Of a stretch of DNA of 64,000 nucleotides, positions 17,541-28,039 are shown piece by piece. How positions within the stretch are numbered: the stretch's first letter is position 1; every line of letters begins with the position of its first letter. The translations under genes were made by a program, and so were the position numbers. The notes under the pieces are model-generated. The model saw only the letters and a program-made list of their open reading frames with translations, searched no databases and was not told the origin of the DNA. This stretch comes from Lentisphaerota bacterium (GTDB lineage Bacteria; Verrucomicrobiota; Kiritimatiellia; JAAZAB01), in NCBI GenBank assembly GCA_016188985.1, contig JACPGM010000081.1, positions 1 through 64,000 of the forward strand, in the 5' to 3' direction.

Positions 17541-18983
17541 CTAATCCGCGCCAGGGACCGCGGGCGGAACGAGGGCCGGACGGGAAGGCACCGGTTCAAT
17601 CACTTGCATCCGCTGCCAGCGGCCTTGGGCAAAGCGCCAGCGAAAGACCAGGCCCAGCAGACAAATATAGGCGGAGGCGATTCCCCAGGCGGCATAGAGT
17701 CCGATGTGAAAATACATCACGCCGACGGTAACGGGCAAAACAACCAAGCCCAGGGAAAGACCGGCAATCGTCCAGCCAAGAAATCTGGTGTCACCCGCGC
17801 CGCGCAAGGCGCCGGCATAAATGACGGTAAGCGCATCGAACACGCTGTAAAAAGCCACAAAGCGCAGAACAACCACGGCAAGCTGCCGGACGGCGGCAAA
17901 TTCGGCAACATCATCCGCGCGCGACTGAAAGATGTTTATCAGCCATTGCGGGGCCAGAACAAACACCGCCGCCAGCGTCCACATGTAGACACAGGTCAAC
18001 TGCAGGGCGCTGCGGGTGGCAGTGATGGCCTCTGCCGGTCGGGCGCGTCCCATGGCCTGGCCCACCAGGGTGCTGACAGCGATTGAGAACCCGATCATGG
18101 GCATGAAGGCCAGCAGGTTGATTGAGCAGGCGATATTGGTGGCGGCCAGCTCATTGCGGCCCAGGCGTCCGACCATCAGCAGGAAAATGGTGAACCCGAA
18201 AATATCCACAAAGAAATGGAGACCCGAGGGCATGCCGAATTTCAGCAGGCGCGCGCATAGCGCGCGGTCGAAGGCCCACGCCCGGCGCACGCCATAGATC
18301 CGCTCGTTAGGCTCGCGGAAGATCACCAGGACATAGAGGACGACCATGACAGCCTGGCTGGTCACCGTGGCCACGGCCGAGCCGGCGATACCCAGTTCCG
18401 GAAAACCCCCGCGCCCGTAAATGAGCAGGTAATCCAAGGGCACGTTGAGGGTTACCCCGATCAGGTTAATAATCATAATGGGCACCGTCAAACCCCGGCC
18501 GGAGAAAAAGCAGCTCAACGCGTTATCCAAGAGGCCGAACACGGCGCCCAGCATGAGAATCCGGAAATAGATGGTTTCAAGCTCGCGTAAGCGCGGCGCA
18601 TGCCCGGCCAGTTGGAACAGCCCTTCGCCGCCGAACGAGAGGATGGCCAGCAGAATGCCGGAAAAAAGCGCCACATAAATACCCTGCCAAAGGGCGCGGC
18701 CGGCCTGCCGGGGCAGTTGCGCGCCGACATACTGCGCCACAAAGACATTGGTGAACTCGACCACCCCCATGAAAAAGCACATGAACATGAAAGCCGATAA
18801 GCCCGCCGGCACGGCGGCGGCCAAGGTATCCAGCGAGTAGCGCCCCAGAAACAGCCGATCGGTGAAAAGCATGAGAGTATGCGAGCTCATGCTGACGATC
18901 AGCGGCAGGCTGAGGCGCAGCAGCTCGCGGTAGCCGCCCGGCCGCCGCCAGACCAGGGTTAGACGCTGAAAGAAGAAAATCAT
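17541..18983 (-). CDS. MATE family efflux transporter
   Basis: 480 aa, ~12 TM; SLPLIVSMSSHTLMLFTDRLFLGRYSLDTLAAAVPAG; GFSIAVSTLVGQAMGRARPAEA. Confidence 0.92.
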   Translation of the reverse strand: MIFFFQRLTLVWRRPGGYRELLRLSLPLIVSMSSHTLMLFTDRLFLGRYSLDTLAAAVPAGLSAFMFMCFFMGVVEFTNVFVAQYVGAQLPRQAGRALWQGIYVALFSGILLAILSFGGEGLFQLAGHAPRLRELETIYFRILMLGAVFGLLDNALSCFFSGRGLTVPIMIINLIGVTLNVPLDYLLIYGRGGFPELGIAGSAVATVTSQAVMVVLYVLVIFREPNERIYGVRRAWAFDRALCARLLKFGMPSGLHFFVDIFGFTIFLLMVGRLGRNELAATNIACSINLLAFMPMIGFSIAVSTLVGQAMGRARPAEAITATRSALQLTCVYMWTLAAVFVLAPQWLINIFQSRADDVAEFAAVRQLAVVVLRFVAFYSVFDALTVIYAGALRGAGDTRFLGWTIAGLSLGLVVLPVTVGVMYFHIGLYAAWGIASAYICLLGLVFRWRFAQGRWQRMQVIEPVPSRPALVPPAVPGAD

Positions 18984-19204
18984 GATGGGATTACGCTCAG
19001 AAGGAAATGCACCACAGTTTTCACCACGCCGCCCCTGACCGGACTTCTACTACATTGCGCTGTTCGTAACAAGTCAAGTCCCGCTTGCCCAGGACAGTAC
19101 CGCTTTGATACAGAGGGCAGTCCTTCACCTTGTTTGGGCGTGTCCTTTTTTTATTTTACACGATCTCGCGCGTATCTTATGGTATCCCCCGTTTGCACTC
19201 CATT

Positions 19205-19990
19205 ATGATTAAGAAGAGGATTTTAGACCGTTTCTCATTAAAAGGCAAAGTAGCGCTGGTAACGGGTGGCGCGGGATTGTATGGCCGTCAAATTGTGGCG
19301 GCGCTGGCTGAGGCCGGCGCGCGCACGTTTATTGCCGCCCGCCACGTCGAAGCCCTGGAAGCGGTGGCTGTCGAACACCGAAAAACAGGCGCGGATGTGA
19401 CCGCCCTGCCGCTCGATCAATCACGCGAAGATTCCGTGCTGACCTTGCGGGACGAGGTACTGCGACGCGCCGGTGGTATTGATGTGCTGATCAACAACGC
19501 CGTGGCGCGTCCCATGAAAGGCTACAACGACAAATCCGCGGCGTTCGACGAAAGCATGCGGGTCAACGCCACGGGTCTCTTTCTGATCACGCGCGCGATC
19601 GGCGACGCCCTGCGCGACAACGGCTCGATCGTCAATATCGGTTCGATCATGGGCTTGATCGGGTTGGAACCCACCAACTACCGCGGTACCGATATGTCGG
19701 GCTGGATTCCGGACTATTTTTTCCACAAAGGCGGCATGGTCAATTTCACGCGCTTTATCGCCAGCTATTACGGGCCGCGCGGCATCCGCTGCAACTGCAT
19801 CCATCCCGGCGGCTTGCAGCAAGCCAGTCAGCCGGCGCCGTTTGTGCGGCAGTATGGCGAACGCACATGTCTCGGGCGCATGGCCAACGAGACCGATCTC
19901 ATGGGCATAATCGTCTTTCTGGCCTCCGACGCCTCGGCCTATATCACCGGCGCCAACATCCCCGTGGACGGCGGCTATACGGCGAAATGA
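19205..19990 (+). CDS. SDR family oxidoreductase
   Basis: KVALVTGGAGLYGRQIVAALAEAGA; IRCNCIHPGG; SDASAYITGANIPVDGGY. Confidence 0.9.
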   Translation: MIKKRILDRFSLKGKVALVTGGAGLYGRQIVAALAEAGARTFIAARHVEALEAVAVEHRKTGADVTALPLDQSREDSVLTLRDEVLRRAGGIDVLINNAVARPMKGYNDKSAAFDESMRVNATGLFLITRAIGDALRDNGSIVNIGSIMGLIGLEPTNYRGTDMSGWIPDYFFHKGGMVNFTRFIASYYGPRGIRCNCIHPGGLQQASQPAPFVRQYGERTCLGRMANETDLMGIIVFLASDASAYITGANIPVDGGYTAK

Positions 19991-19991
19991 C

Positions 19992-20768
<777 letters not shown>

Positions 20769-20770
20769 GA

Positions 20771-20797
20771 TGTTTTTCGCCGGAGCGAAAAACATTT
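20771..20797 (+). terminator. Rho-independent terminator after SDR pair
   Basis: TGTTTTTCGC-CGGA-GCGAAAAACA-TTTT. Confidence 0.75.
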
Positions 20798-21239
20798 TCG
20801 AACCGAATGCGCCACACTGGCGCGGAGTCGAACCGTCAGGTGCGGGATGCCGCCACGTTAGACCGTTCCCTTAAAACATGACACACTTTTGCGGAGAAGT
20901 TTTGCCTGCTCAGTCATGCCCATGGCTTTGTAAAATTGGCAAGCCGCAGCTTTGCCCTGCCGCAGGCCAGGGTTCACCACGCAACCGCCGCGGTTGCGTG
21001 GCATGGGGGCAGGGCGAATTTCGCTTCCGCCAGCGGCGGATTTGAAAAAGCAAGGTCAGTCCGGCTCAGATGCGGGTGCGCCGCGCGAAGCATTAGCCTC
21101 GTGGCTATGCGAGCGCGGGAAACCCGCAGGCGGCCTAAGATCGCCGCCGCCTTTTTCAAACGAAATTCGCACTGCTATGAACACGAACAGGAAGTGAAAG
21201 AGATTTGGTTGCGGCTATATGCCGCCTTGGGAGAACATC

Positions 21240-22304
21240 ATGACCAGCAAAGACCGAGTGCGCGCCGCGGCGCTTCGCCAGCCGAGCGATCGCCCACCCA
21301 CCAGCCTGCGCTGCACGCCGGAAGCCTGGGCCGCGCTGCGGCAGCATCTCCACGTGGAAACGAATGACGCCGTGATGAACGCGCTTGACATCGATTTCCG
21401 TTGGCTCCCGCTGCCATTTATCGGACCGAAAGAGCGGTCGGCGGTGCCGCTGGGCAGCGAAGGCACGGACTTCTGGGGCTGCCACAACCGCAAGGTCAAA
21501 AACGAGTTCAACACCTATATCGAGTTCGATTACCATCCCCTCGCCAAGGCCACCTCCGTGAAGGACATCGAGGCGCACGATTGGCCCAGCCTGGACTGGT
21601 GGGACTACGACGCCATTCCGGCCGCCATCAACGCCATCAACCTGGAGGGCCCGCGCGCCATCGCCGCATTCGCGGGCGGCGCATTCGAGACGCCATGGTA
21701 TATACGCGGCTTGGAGCAATTCCTGGTGGATTTGTACGAGAACCCCGATATCGTGGACGCCATTTGCAGCCGGGTCGAATCCTATTATCGGGAGCGCATG
21801 GCGCGCGTCCTCGCGGTCGCCGGCGACCGGATTGATGTGATCTGCTCTGGCGGGGATCTGGGCACCCAGCGCGGCATGATGATCAACCCGGATGTCTGGC
21901 GCGAGCGCATCAAACCCTATAGCGGCCGGCTGATCTCCACCTACAAAAAGATGGGCTACGCGACCTTTTACCATTCCTGCGGGTCGATCACGCCGGTGAT
22001 CGACGATTTGATCGAAATGGGGCTCGACCTGTTGGATCCCGTCCAGGTCGGCGCGGCGGGGATGGCGCCCGAAACCTTATTCGCCGCCTTCGGCGACCGG
22101 CTCTCGTTTCACGGCGCGATCGACGAGCAGGAGCTGCTGCCGCACGCCACGCCCGAAGAAGTTTTTCGCGAAACCACGCGTATCATCGCCATCCTGGGCC
22201 GCAACCACGGGTTCATTGTGTCGCCCACCCACCAGGTGCAAGGCGATACACCCCCGCAAAACGTGACCGCCATTTTCGACGCCGCGCGGCAATACCGCTG
22301 GTAA
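21240..22304 (+). CDS. Uroporphyrinogen decarboxylase (UroD)-like family protein
   Basis: MTSKDRVRAAALRQPSDRPPTSLRCTPEAW...AFAGGAFETPWYIRGLEQFLVDLYENPDIVDAICSRVESYY...FYHSCGSITPVIDDLIEMGLDLLDPVQVGAAGM. Confidence 0.85.
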   Translation: MTSKDRVRAAALRQPSDRPPTSLRCTPEAWAALRQHLHVETNDAVMNALDIDFRWLPLPFIGPKERSAVPLGSEGTDFWGCHNRKVKNEFNTYIEFDYHPLAKATSVKDIEAHDWPSLDWWDYDAIPAAINAINLEGPRAIAAFAGGAFETPWYIRGLEQFLVDLYENPDIVDAICSRVESYYRERMARVLAVAGDRIDVICSGGDLGTQRGMMINPDVWRERIKPYSGRLISTYKKMGYATFYHSCGSITPVIDDLIEMGLDLLDPVQVGAAGMAPETLFAAFGDRLSFHGAIDEQELLPHATPEEVFRETTRIIAILGRNHGFIVSPTHQVQGDTPPQNVTAIFDAARQYRW

Positions 22305-22433
22305 AAGAGCACAACAATGGATGGGACCACACGCGGTGCGCGCTCCACCACATTGCGCTTGATTTGGCGATTGGCGATCCATTATCATCCCCCCTTGCCT
22401 TCTTGAAAAAAAACGCGCGGTCGAGGAGTTGTC

Positions 22434-23456
22434 ATGTCCGCCATTCGCACTGCCATCCTGGGATACGGCCGCAGCGGCAGCACGATGCATGCCGGCGCCA
22501 TCGAAAAAAACAAGGCATTCCAATTGACCGCCGTCTGCGATGCCGACGCCCATGCCCGCCAGAAGGCCGCTGCCCGCTTCGGTTGTCAGCCCTATGCCGA
22601 TCATCGCGCCATGCTCAAGGAAGAAGCGCTCGACCTCGCGGTGATCGTTACGCGCAGCGATCAGCATTGTCCGATGGCTTGCGATTGCCTGGCTGCGGGC
22701 GTCAACGTGCTGGTGACCAAACCTTGGGCGCTTAATGCCGAGGAAGCCGAGCGCATGATCCGCGCGGCCGAATCCACGGCCAAGCTCCTATTGCCCTGGC
22801 TGCCCGCGCGCTGGGGTTCCGACCTGCGGCGCCTCAAGCAACTGGTCGTTGAGGAGCGGGTCATTGGCGATGTGTTCCTGGCAAGGCGCACGGTAGTCAG
22901 TTTCGGCACGCGCAACGATTGGCAGACTTCCCGGCGTCAGGGCGGCGGTTACCTGCTTAACTGGGGCCCGCACATTGTGGATCCGCCGCTTCAGTTGCTG
23001 GGCAGTCCGGTCAAGTCAGTTTATGGGCGGCTCAAGCAGACGATTAATCCCGGCGATGTCGAAGACTTGTTTCTGGGCATCCTGACGCTGGCCAATGGCG
23101 CCATCGTGCAGGCGGAGTTTACAATCGCGACCGAGGATCCGCCGCAGTGGTTCATCCAGGGCACGCGCGGCACAATTGTGGTGCAGGGCACCCATCTGAA
23201 GGTAAATGCCAAAACTCCCGCCCAACCCGCGAATCCAACCCAATCCTACACTATCAAAACCGATCATGGCCAGATTCGGGAAGAAGAACTGACTGGAGCG
23301 CCGCAAGGGGACGAACACGCCGTTTATGGTGACGTCGCCGCGGCCCTATCCGGCCAGGCGCGTTTCCCGGTAACGCCGCAAAGCGCGCTGGAACTCACCC
23401 GCGTGCTGGATGCCATCCGCACCTCCAGCATGGAAAACCGCGTAGTCATGCTGTGA
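22434..23456 (+). CDS. Gfo/Idh/MocA family oxidoreductase
   Basis: RTAILGYGRSGSTMHAGAIEKNKAFQLTAVCDADAHARQKAAARFG; VLVTKPWALNAEEAERMI. Confidence 0.92.
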   Translation: MSAIRTAILGYGRSGSTMHAGAIEKNKAFQLTAVCDADAHARQKAAARFGCQPYADHRAMLKEEALDLAVIVTRSDQHCPMACDCLAAGVNVLVTKPWALNAEEAERMIRAAESTAKLLLPWLPARWGSDLRRLKQLVVEERVIGDVFLARRTVVSFGTRNDWQTSRRQGGGYLLNWGPHIVDPPLQLLGSPVKSVYGRLKQTINPGDVEDLFLGILTLANGAIVQAEFTIATEDPPQWFIQGTRGTIVVQGTHLKVNAKTPAQPANPTQSYTIKTDHGQIREEELTGAPQGDEHAVYGDVAAALSGQARFPVTPQSALELTRVLDAIRTSSMENRVVML

Positions 23457-23513
23457 AGCGCCCGCTGACCAAGCTGAGCCTGCGTTCCTGCCAGCCATTC
23501 CGCTTTTTGCCTG

Positions 23514-23539
23514 TGACCACGCTTTGGAAAGCGTGGTCA
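23514..23539. repeat. 26-bp palindrome TGACCACGCTTTGGAAAGCGTGGTCA
   Basis: Same family as 17366-17395 and 25299-25334, with compensatory base changes. Confidence 0.7.
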
Positions 23540-23632
23540 TCCGCCCCAGCCAAGCCGTTGGCGTTCCGGAAGCTTGCCTCTCCCATATTCACTGGGTATG
23601 CTCATTCAACAACAGCCATAATGGGGTTTTAA

Positions 23633-24499
23633 ATGCAAAAAAAAGTCGTTTGGCACGAGATGTTTAAGGACGAATTTGAAGCGGCGCTCGCCACGCGGCC
23701 GGTATGCTACCTCTCCTTCGGTCTCAGTGAGCCGCACGGCGTGCAGAATGCCATGGGACTGGACGGGCTCAAGGCCTATACGCTTGTTCAGCGCGCCGCC
23801 GAGGCGCACGGAGGCATTGTGGCCCCGCCCGTCTGGTGGCACGTGCATGAAACGCCGCTGAGTTTGGAATGGCTGGCAACACAGAATGCGCCGAAGCCTT
23901 ACCTCACCTGCGTGCCGCCGGATTTGTTCCTGCGCCAGTTGGTTTATCAATTGCGCGCCGTAGAGGCCGCGGGGTTCCGCGCGGCAATCTGCGTTACCGG
24001 CCATTACGGGGGGATCGAGGTAGACATGAACCAAGTCTGCCAAATATACTCCGCACGACGCCCTCTGCGCGCCGTTGCCCTGTCCGATTGGGAAGCGATT
24101 CGCTACAAGGACTATCACGGCGATCACGCCGGCCTATGCGAAACATCGCAGCTCTGGGCGCTTCGACCGGAAATGGTGGACATATCCCGTATTCCCGAGG
24201 AACCGTTCGAGGGACCCTTATTCGCGTCGTCGCATTATGCACGGCGGTCGTCCCGACGCGAAGGCGAAGCCATCGTGAGCTCTCAGGTGATCTACCTGAA
24301 GACTCTTTCCGATGAACTGTTGCGTCAGGCCGAAGGCAGGCCGGCACCACAACGGATTTCATTCGACGATGCCGAGAAGATATGGGAGGAAATGCTTGCC
24401 GATCGTCCCAATTGGATATTAAGCCGGCTTACGTTTAATAACGAATTTTGGGACTATGTTAGGGAACGGCGCAAACGTTTTCCCTTGCCCATAGAGTAA
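23633..24499 (+). CDS. Creatininase family protein
   Basis: PVCYLSFGLSEPHGVQNAMGLDGLKAYTLVQRAAE; CVTGHYGG; DHAGLCETSQLWALRPEMVDIS. Confidence 0.88.
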   Translation: MQKKVVWHEMFKDEFEAALATRPVCYLSFGLSEPHGVQNAMGLDGLKAYTLVQRAAEAHGGIVAPPVWWHVHETPLSLEWLATQNAPKPYLTCVPPDLFLRQLVYQLRAVEAAGFRAAICVTGHYGGIEVDMNQVCQIYSARRPLRAVALSDWEAIRYKDYHGDHAGLCETSQLWALRPEMVDISRIPEEPFEGPLFASSHYARRSSRREGEAIVSSQVIYLKTLSDELLRQAEGRPAPQRISFDDAEKIWEEMLADRPNWILSRLTFNNEFWDYVRERRKRFPLPIE

Positions 24500-24545
24500 A
24501 ATCCCCAAGAAATTAAGGCGACCAATGAGTTTTCTTCTCTGTCCG

Positions 24546-25310
24546 TCATTCCGCTTCAAGCGCCACCGCCGTCAACGCCGGCACGGTCAGGGCGACAACT
24601 TTGTCCATCCGGATGGGCTCAGACTCGACCCGGCCCAGCGTCCACTTGCGCCACTTAAATTGCGGCCATTCGGCGCGAGCAGCAAATGTGATGCTGGCTG
24701 GCTCAGCGCTTTCGTTAAGCAGCAGAACCAGGGGGCGTCCGTCAGGGCCGCGCCAGACGGTATGTCTGACGGCCTGGCGTTCCAGCCGGAGCGGGCGCTT
24801 TCGAGCGCATAATGCGGCGGGAATAAGCACACTGATTTTCGCTCCGGCGACCTCCGCGGCGAGCGGCGGCGCTATGCTGCCGAAATGCAGGAATCTACGA
24901 ACGCGCGTGCGAAGGATTGCCAGGTCCCGCAGAAACGCGGCGGCTTCAGGATATTGCATGATCTCGGCGCTCGTCCAACCAAGTTGCCCGCCAAAAAGGA
25001 ATTGTTCTTCCTGGACCATCGCAAAAAGCGGCAAGTTCTGCATGATCGCCGTAGGGCCTTCGAGGTTCTTGAGCGCGGCAATCCAGGCGGCGGCAGTTTC
25101 GGTCGGATCAGCCGGCCGGATGACCGTCATGTGCGGCAGGAGCCTGAGGGCCATGGCGTGTTCCACCCTGGCCGACTCTGGCAGGCCCCGACCGTCGGTG
25201 TTCAATTTTTTCGCGGCATCCGAGGGGTTGTGTTTTTTTTGGCCTATCCCAGGAGGAATTGGCGGGGATGGGATTGGCCAGCGCTGAATACAATTGAAGT
25301 TCATGGGCAC
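24546..25310 (-). pseudogene. Chimeric gene remnant: transketolase-like segment fused to a glycosidase-like C-terminus
   Basis: PESARVEHAMALRLLPHMTVIRPADPTETAAAWIAALKNLEGPTAIMQNLP is transketolase-like; EEQFLFGGQLGWTSAEIMQYPEAAAFLRDLAILRTRVRRFLHFG... resembles a glycosidase-type (DUF6259-like) C-terminus; 5' end lies in a palindrome. Confidence 0.6.
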
Positions 25311-25334
25311 ACTTTATAAAGTGCGCCCATGAAC
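25299..25334. repeat. 36-bp near-perfect palindrome containing the ATG of the + strand UroD-like gene and an outward ATG on the - strand
   Basis: GTTCATGGGCACACTTTATAAAGTGCGCCCATGAAC. Confidence 0.85.
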
Positions 25335-26429
25335 GACTTTGAAAAACTTTTTCCGGCTGACAAGCTGACCAAGCGCGAGCGCGTGGAGGCCACGCTTAAC
25401 TGCCGGAGCGTGGATCGCGTGGCCCTGCTCGAACAGCTCAGCTACAACCCCGGCGTCATCGCATTGTATACCGGCAAGGATATAGAGGGTTTTAATTATA
25501 CGGTGGATGATATATGCGTTGTGATTCGATTGACCATGGATTTGATCATGCCGCCGGTAGCGCCGCGCGGCAGCGAGCGGCTGACAACACCGGACGGGTT
25601 CGTTTATCAAAACGACAATTGGACCTCCTGGCGGCTGAGCCGCCCTTTTAACGACGAAGAAGGCGCGCGCAACTGGCTGGCGCAAAGGACCGCCAGGATT
25701 CGCGAAAAGCCGCTTGATGCCGCCACGGAACGCGCCCGGCATCGCGCCGGAATGCTGGAACTTCAGGCGAAGATCGGCGACACCGTTGTCCTTAATTATA
25801 GCCACACCGGTTTCTGCAATGCGTTTGACCCGATGGGTCTGGAGCTATTCGCCTATTTTCAGATCGAATACCCTGAGGCGTTGGCGGATTATCTGGAGGC
25901 GTCTACGGCCAAAGAATTGGACCGTATCCATGCGGTGGCGGATCCGGGACTCTCTCCGGTTATTCTGCTCGCCGAAGATTTCGCCACGAAGCAGGGCCCG
26001 ATCTTTTCACCGGAATTTCTCGGTAAATTTCATTACCCGTACGTTAAGCGGGTGACGGACGCGTGGCACGAACACGGCATGCGGGTTATTTATCACAGCG
26101 ACGGCAATTACCGTAAGGCGCTCCCCGACCTGATGGCCTGCGGCGTGGACGGCTTTTATTGCCTTGAGCCCAACTGCGGCATGGATATCGTCGAGTTGAA
26201 AAACACGTGGCCGCGGATGGTCTGGGCCGGCGGCGTGGATGGCGTTGACCTGCTGGAGCGCGGCACGCCGGAACAGGTCCGCGCCGAGGTGCGCCGGCAC
26301 ATTCAGGCCACCGATGCCCTGCGAACCGGCGGTATGTTCGTCGCCTCATCAAGCGAAATTAATCCGCCGATCAAGCCGCAAAACTTCAAGGCCATGGTGG
26401 ATGCCGTCGGCGAATTGCAGCGGGCCTGA
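25329..26429 (+). CDS. UroD-like family protein
   Basis: LTKRERVEATLNCRSVDRVALLEQLSYNPGVIALYTGKDI...HEHGMRVIYHSDGNYRKALPDLMACGVDGFYCLEPNCGMDIVELKNTW. Confidence 0.85.
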   Translation: MNDFEKLFPADKLTKRERVEATLNCRSVDRVALLEQLSYNPGVIALYTGKDIEGFNYTVDDICVVIRLTMDLIMPPVAPRGSERLTTPDGFVYQNDNWTSWRLSRPFNDEEGARNWLAQRTARIREKPLDAATERARHRAGMLELQAKIGDTVVLNYSHTGFCNAFDPMGLELFAYFQIEYPEALADYLEASTAKELDRIHAVADPGLSPVILLAEDFATKQGPIFSPEFLGKFHYPYVKRVTDAWHEHGMRVIYHSDGNYRKALPDLMACGVDGFYCLEPNCGMDIVELKNTWPRMVWAGGVDGVDLLERGTPEQVRAEVRRHIQATDALRTGGMFVASSSEINPPIKPQNFKAMVDAVGELQRA

Positions 26430-26552
26430 TTTTGTTATTCGGGTAGTGGTTGCGCGGAAATAAAATCCATTAGCGGCTTACGGAAAAATTAACAACAACA
26501 TGTTGTAAGTTCGCAACAATGCGAAAGCCGACGCATATAACCGCATTATCAA

Positions 26553-26617
26553 ATGTAGCCGCGGCGGTGACGCCGTGGCTGCCAGGTAAATCCACGCCCT
26601 CATGGGCGCAGCTACAT
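26553..26617. repeat. Family B hairpin repeat
   Basis: ATGTAGCCGCGGCGGTGACGCCGTGGCTGCCAGGTAAATCCACGCCCTCATGGGCGCAGCTACAT. Confidence 0.8.
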
Positions 26618-26691
26618 AGCAGAATATTCCAAAACATAAAGTCATCTGTGCGCCGCAGGCGCATCATACGAAAAATTTATTTAGCACCTTG

Positions 26692-26881
26692 CCGTAAAGA
26701 TACACGTTTTTGCGTGTATGTTTCCGCCATTCAGAACCGCGCTAACAAACAAGAACAGATATTTCCGCCCCGGCGGAACCACGGATAGATACTGATGAAC
26801 ACTGATAATCCCTGAATTTCCATCCGTGTCTATCCGTGTTCATCCGTGGTTACAAATCTTTGGGTTGCGGGCACAGCCCGC
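26692..26881. repeat. Composite element, inverted: CCGTAAAGATACACGTTTTTGCGT + ACGGATGAACACGGAT-type hairpin + TGCGGGCACAGCCCGC
   Basis: 24-bp end identical (reverse complement) to 16462-16485; 16-bp end identical (reverse complement) to 16293-16308; different core. Confidence 0.8.
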
Positions 26882-26900
26882 CTTAAGAACTTACTATATT

Positions 26901-27944
26901 ATGACCGCCGAATTGACCAATGCGCCCAAAGTGCCCGCCACCAAAATCTGGGATTACGCAGCGCATAACGCCTTCTTGGATCTGGCCTGGTATCACGGGC
27001 GCTGGTTTTGCGCGTTTCGTGAAGGGAGCACGCACCTCTCGGGCGACGGTCGGACCCGGGTGCTGGTGTCGGACGACGGTTTGCTTTGGAAATCCAGCGC
27101 GCTGCTGGAAGTCGGCCCGCGCTTCAAAGGGTTTGAGAACCAATGTGATGTATCGTTGAGCGAAACCCCGGATGGGAGATTGTTCCTGAAAGTGGTTACC
27201 TGGGACCCACGGTGGCCCAAGCCGCAGTCGGTTATGGCCCGCAACGCCGCCTGGTTTACACGGGATGGCGCCGTTTGGGACGGGCCGCGCGAAATTGGCG
27301 ATCCTAACTTCTCGCTATGGAAGATCAAGTGGCGCCAGGGCGTCGCCTACAGCGTTGCTCACGATTGTGCGGCGGAACTTAACGCGCGCGTCCCGGTCCG
27401 GCTATACACCAGCAATGATGGTCTGCACTGGCGTGTCCTTTTGGATCCACTATGTAATTACGGGCCGGCCATTCTTACCAACGAAAGCACCTTGGAATTC
27501 CTTGGGGACGGCGCCGCGGTCTGCCTGACCCGCTGTCACTATGTCGGCCAAGAACTGCCTGGCCGCAACGCCTGGGAATGCCCGGCCGTGCTCGGAACGG
27601 CGCGAGCGCCGTACACGGTCTGGCAATGGCGCAAAACCGATTGGGCCGTTGGTGGACCGAAACTGCTGGCGCTCGCCGATGGCACGTTATTGTTGGCCAG
27701 CCGCCGCTGGCTTAGCGCGGATTGGTCCGACCAGCGCCTGGACCTCTGCCGGGTTAATCTCCAATCAGCCCGGTTTGAACCGGTAGTCACATTCGTCTCC
27801 GGCGGTGATTCGTGCTACGCCGGCATGGTGGAACACGCCGGCAAGCTGGCCATAGCTTATTATTCCTCCCATGAGGGTAAAGCCGGCATTTATTTTACCC
27901 AATTAGCCTTGCCGCTGCTCAGCGCGCAACCGGCAAATAGGTAA
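26901..27944 (+). CDS. Sialidase/BNR-repeat-like (glycosidase-like beta-propeller) protein
   Basis: HGRWFCAFREGSTHLSGDGRTRVLVSDDGLLWKSSALLEVGPRFKG...DSCYAGMVEHAGKLAIAYYSSHEGKAGIYFTQL. Confidence 0.75.
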   Translation: MTAELTNAPKVPATKIWDYAAHNAFLDLAWYHGRWFCAFREGSTHLSGDGRTRVLVSDDGLLWKSSALLEVGPRFKGFENQCDVSLSETPDGRLFLKVVTWDPRWPKPQSVMARNAAWFTRDGAVWDGPREIGDPNFSLWKIKWRQGVAYSVAHDCAAELNARVPVRLYTSNDGLHWRVLLDPLCNYGPAILTNESTLEFLGDGAAVCLTRCHYVGQELPGRNAWECPAVLGTARAPYTVWQWRKTDWAVGGPKLLALADGTLLLASRRWLSADWSDQRLDLCRVNLQSARFEPVVTFVSGGDSCYAGMVEHAGKLAIAYYSSHEGKAGIYFTQLALPLLSAQPANR

Positions 27945-28039
27945 AGCAAGTAAAGCAAGAAATCAGCCTTGATTAGAAATCAGTCCCTGCTTAAACTTCC
28001 GACTCATTTCTTCCCAAGCGCGGTTCAACCGACCTTGAA

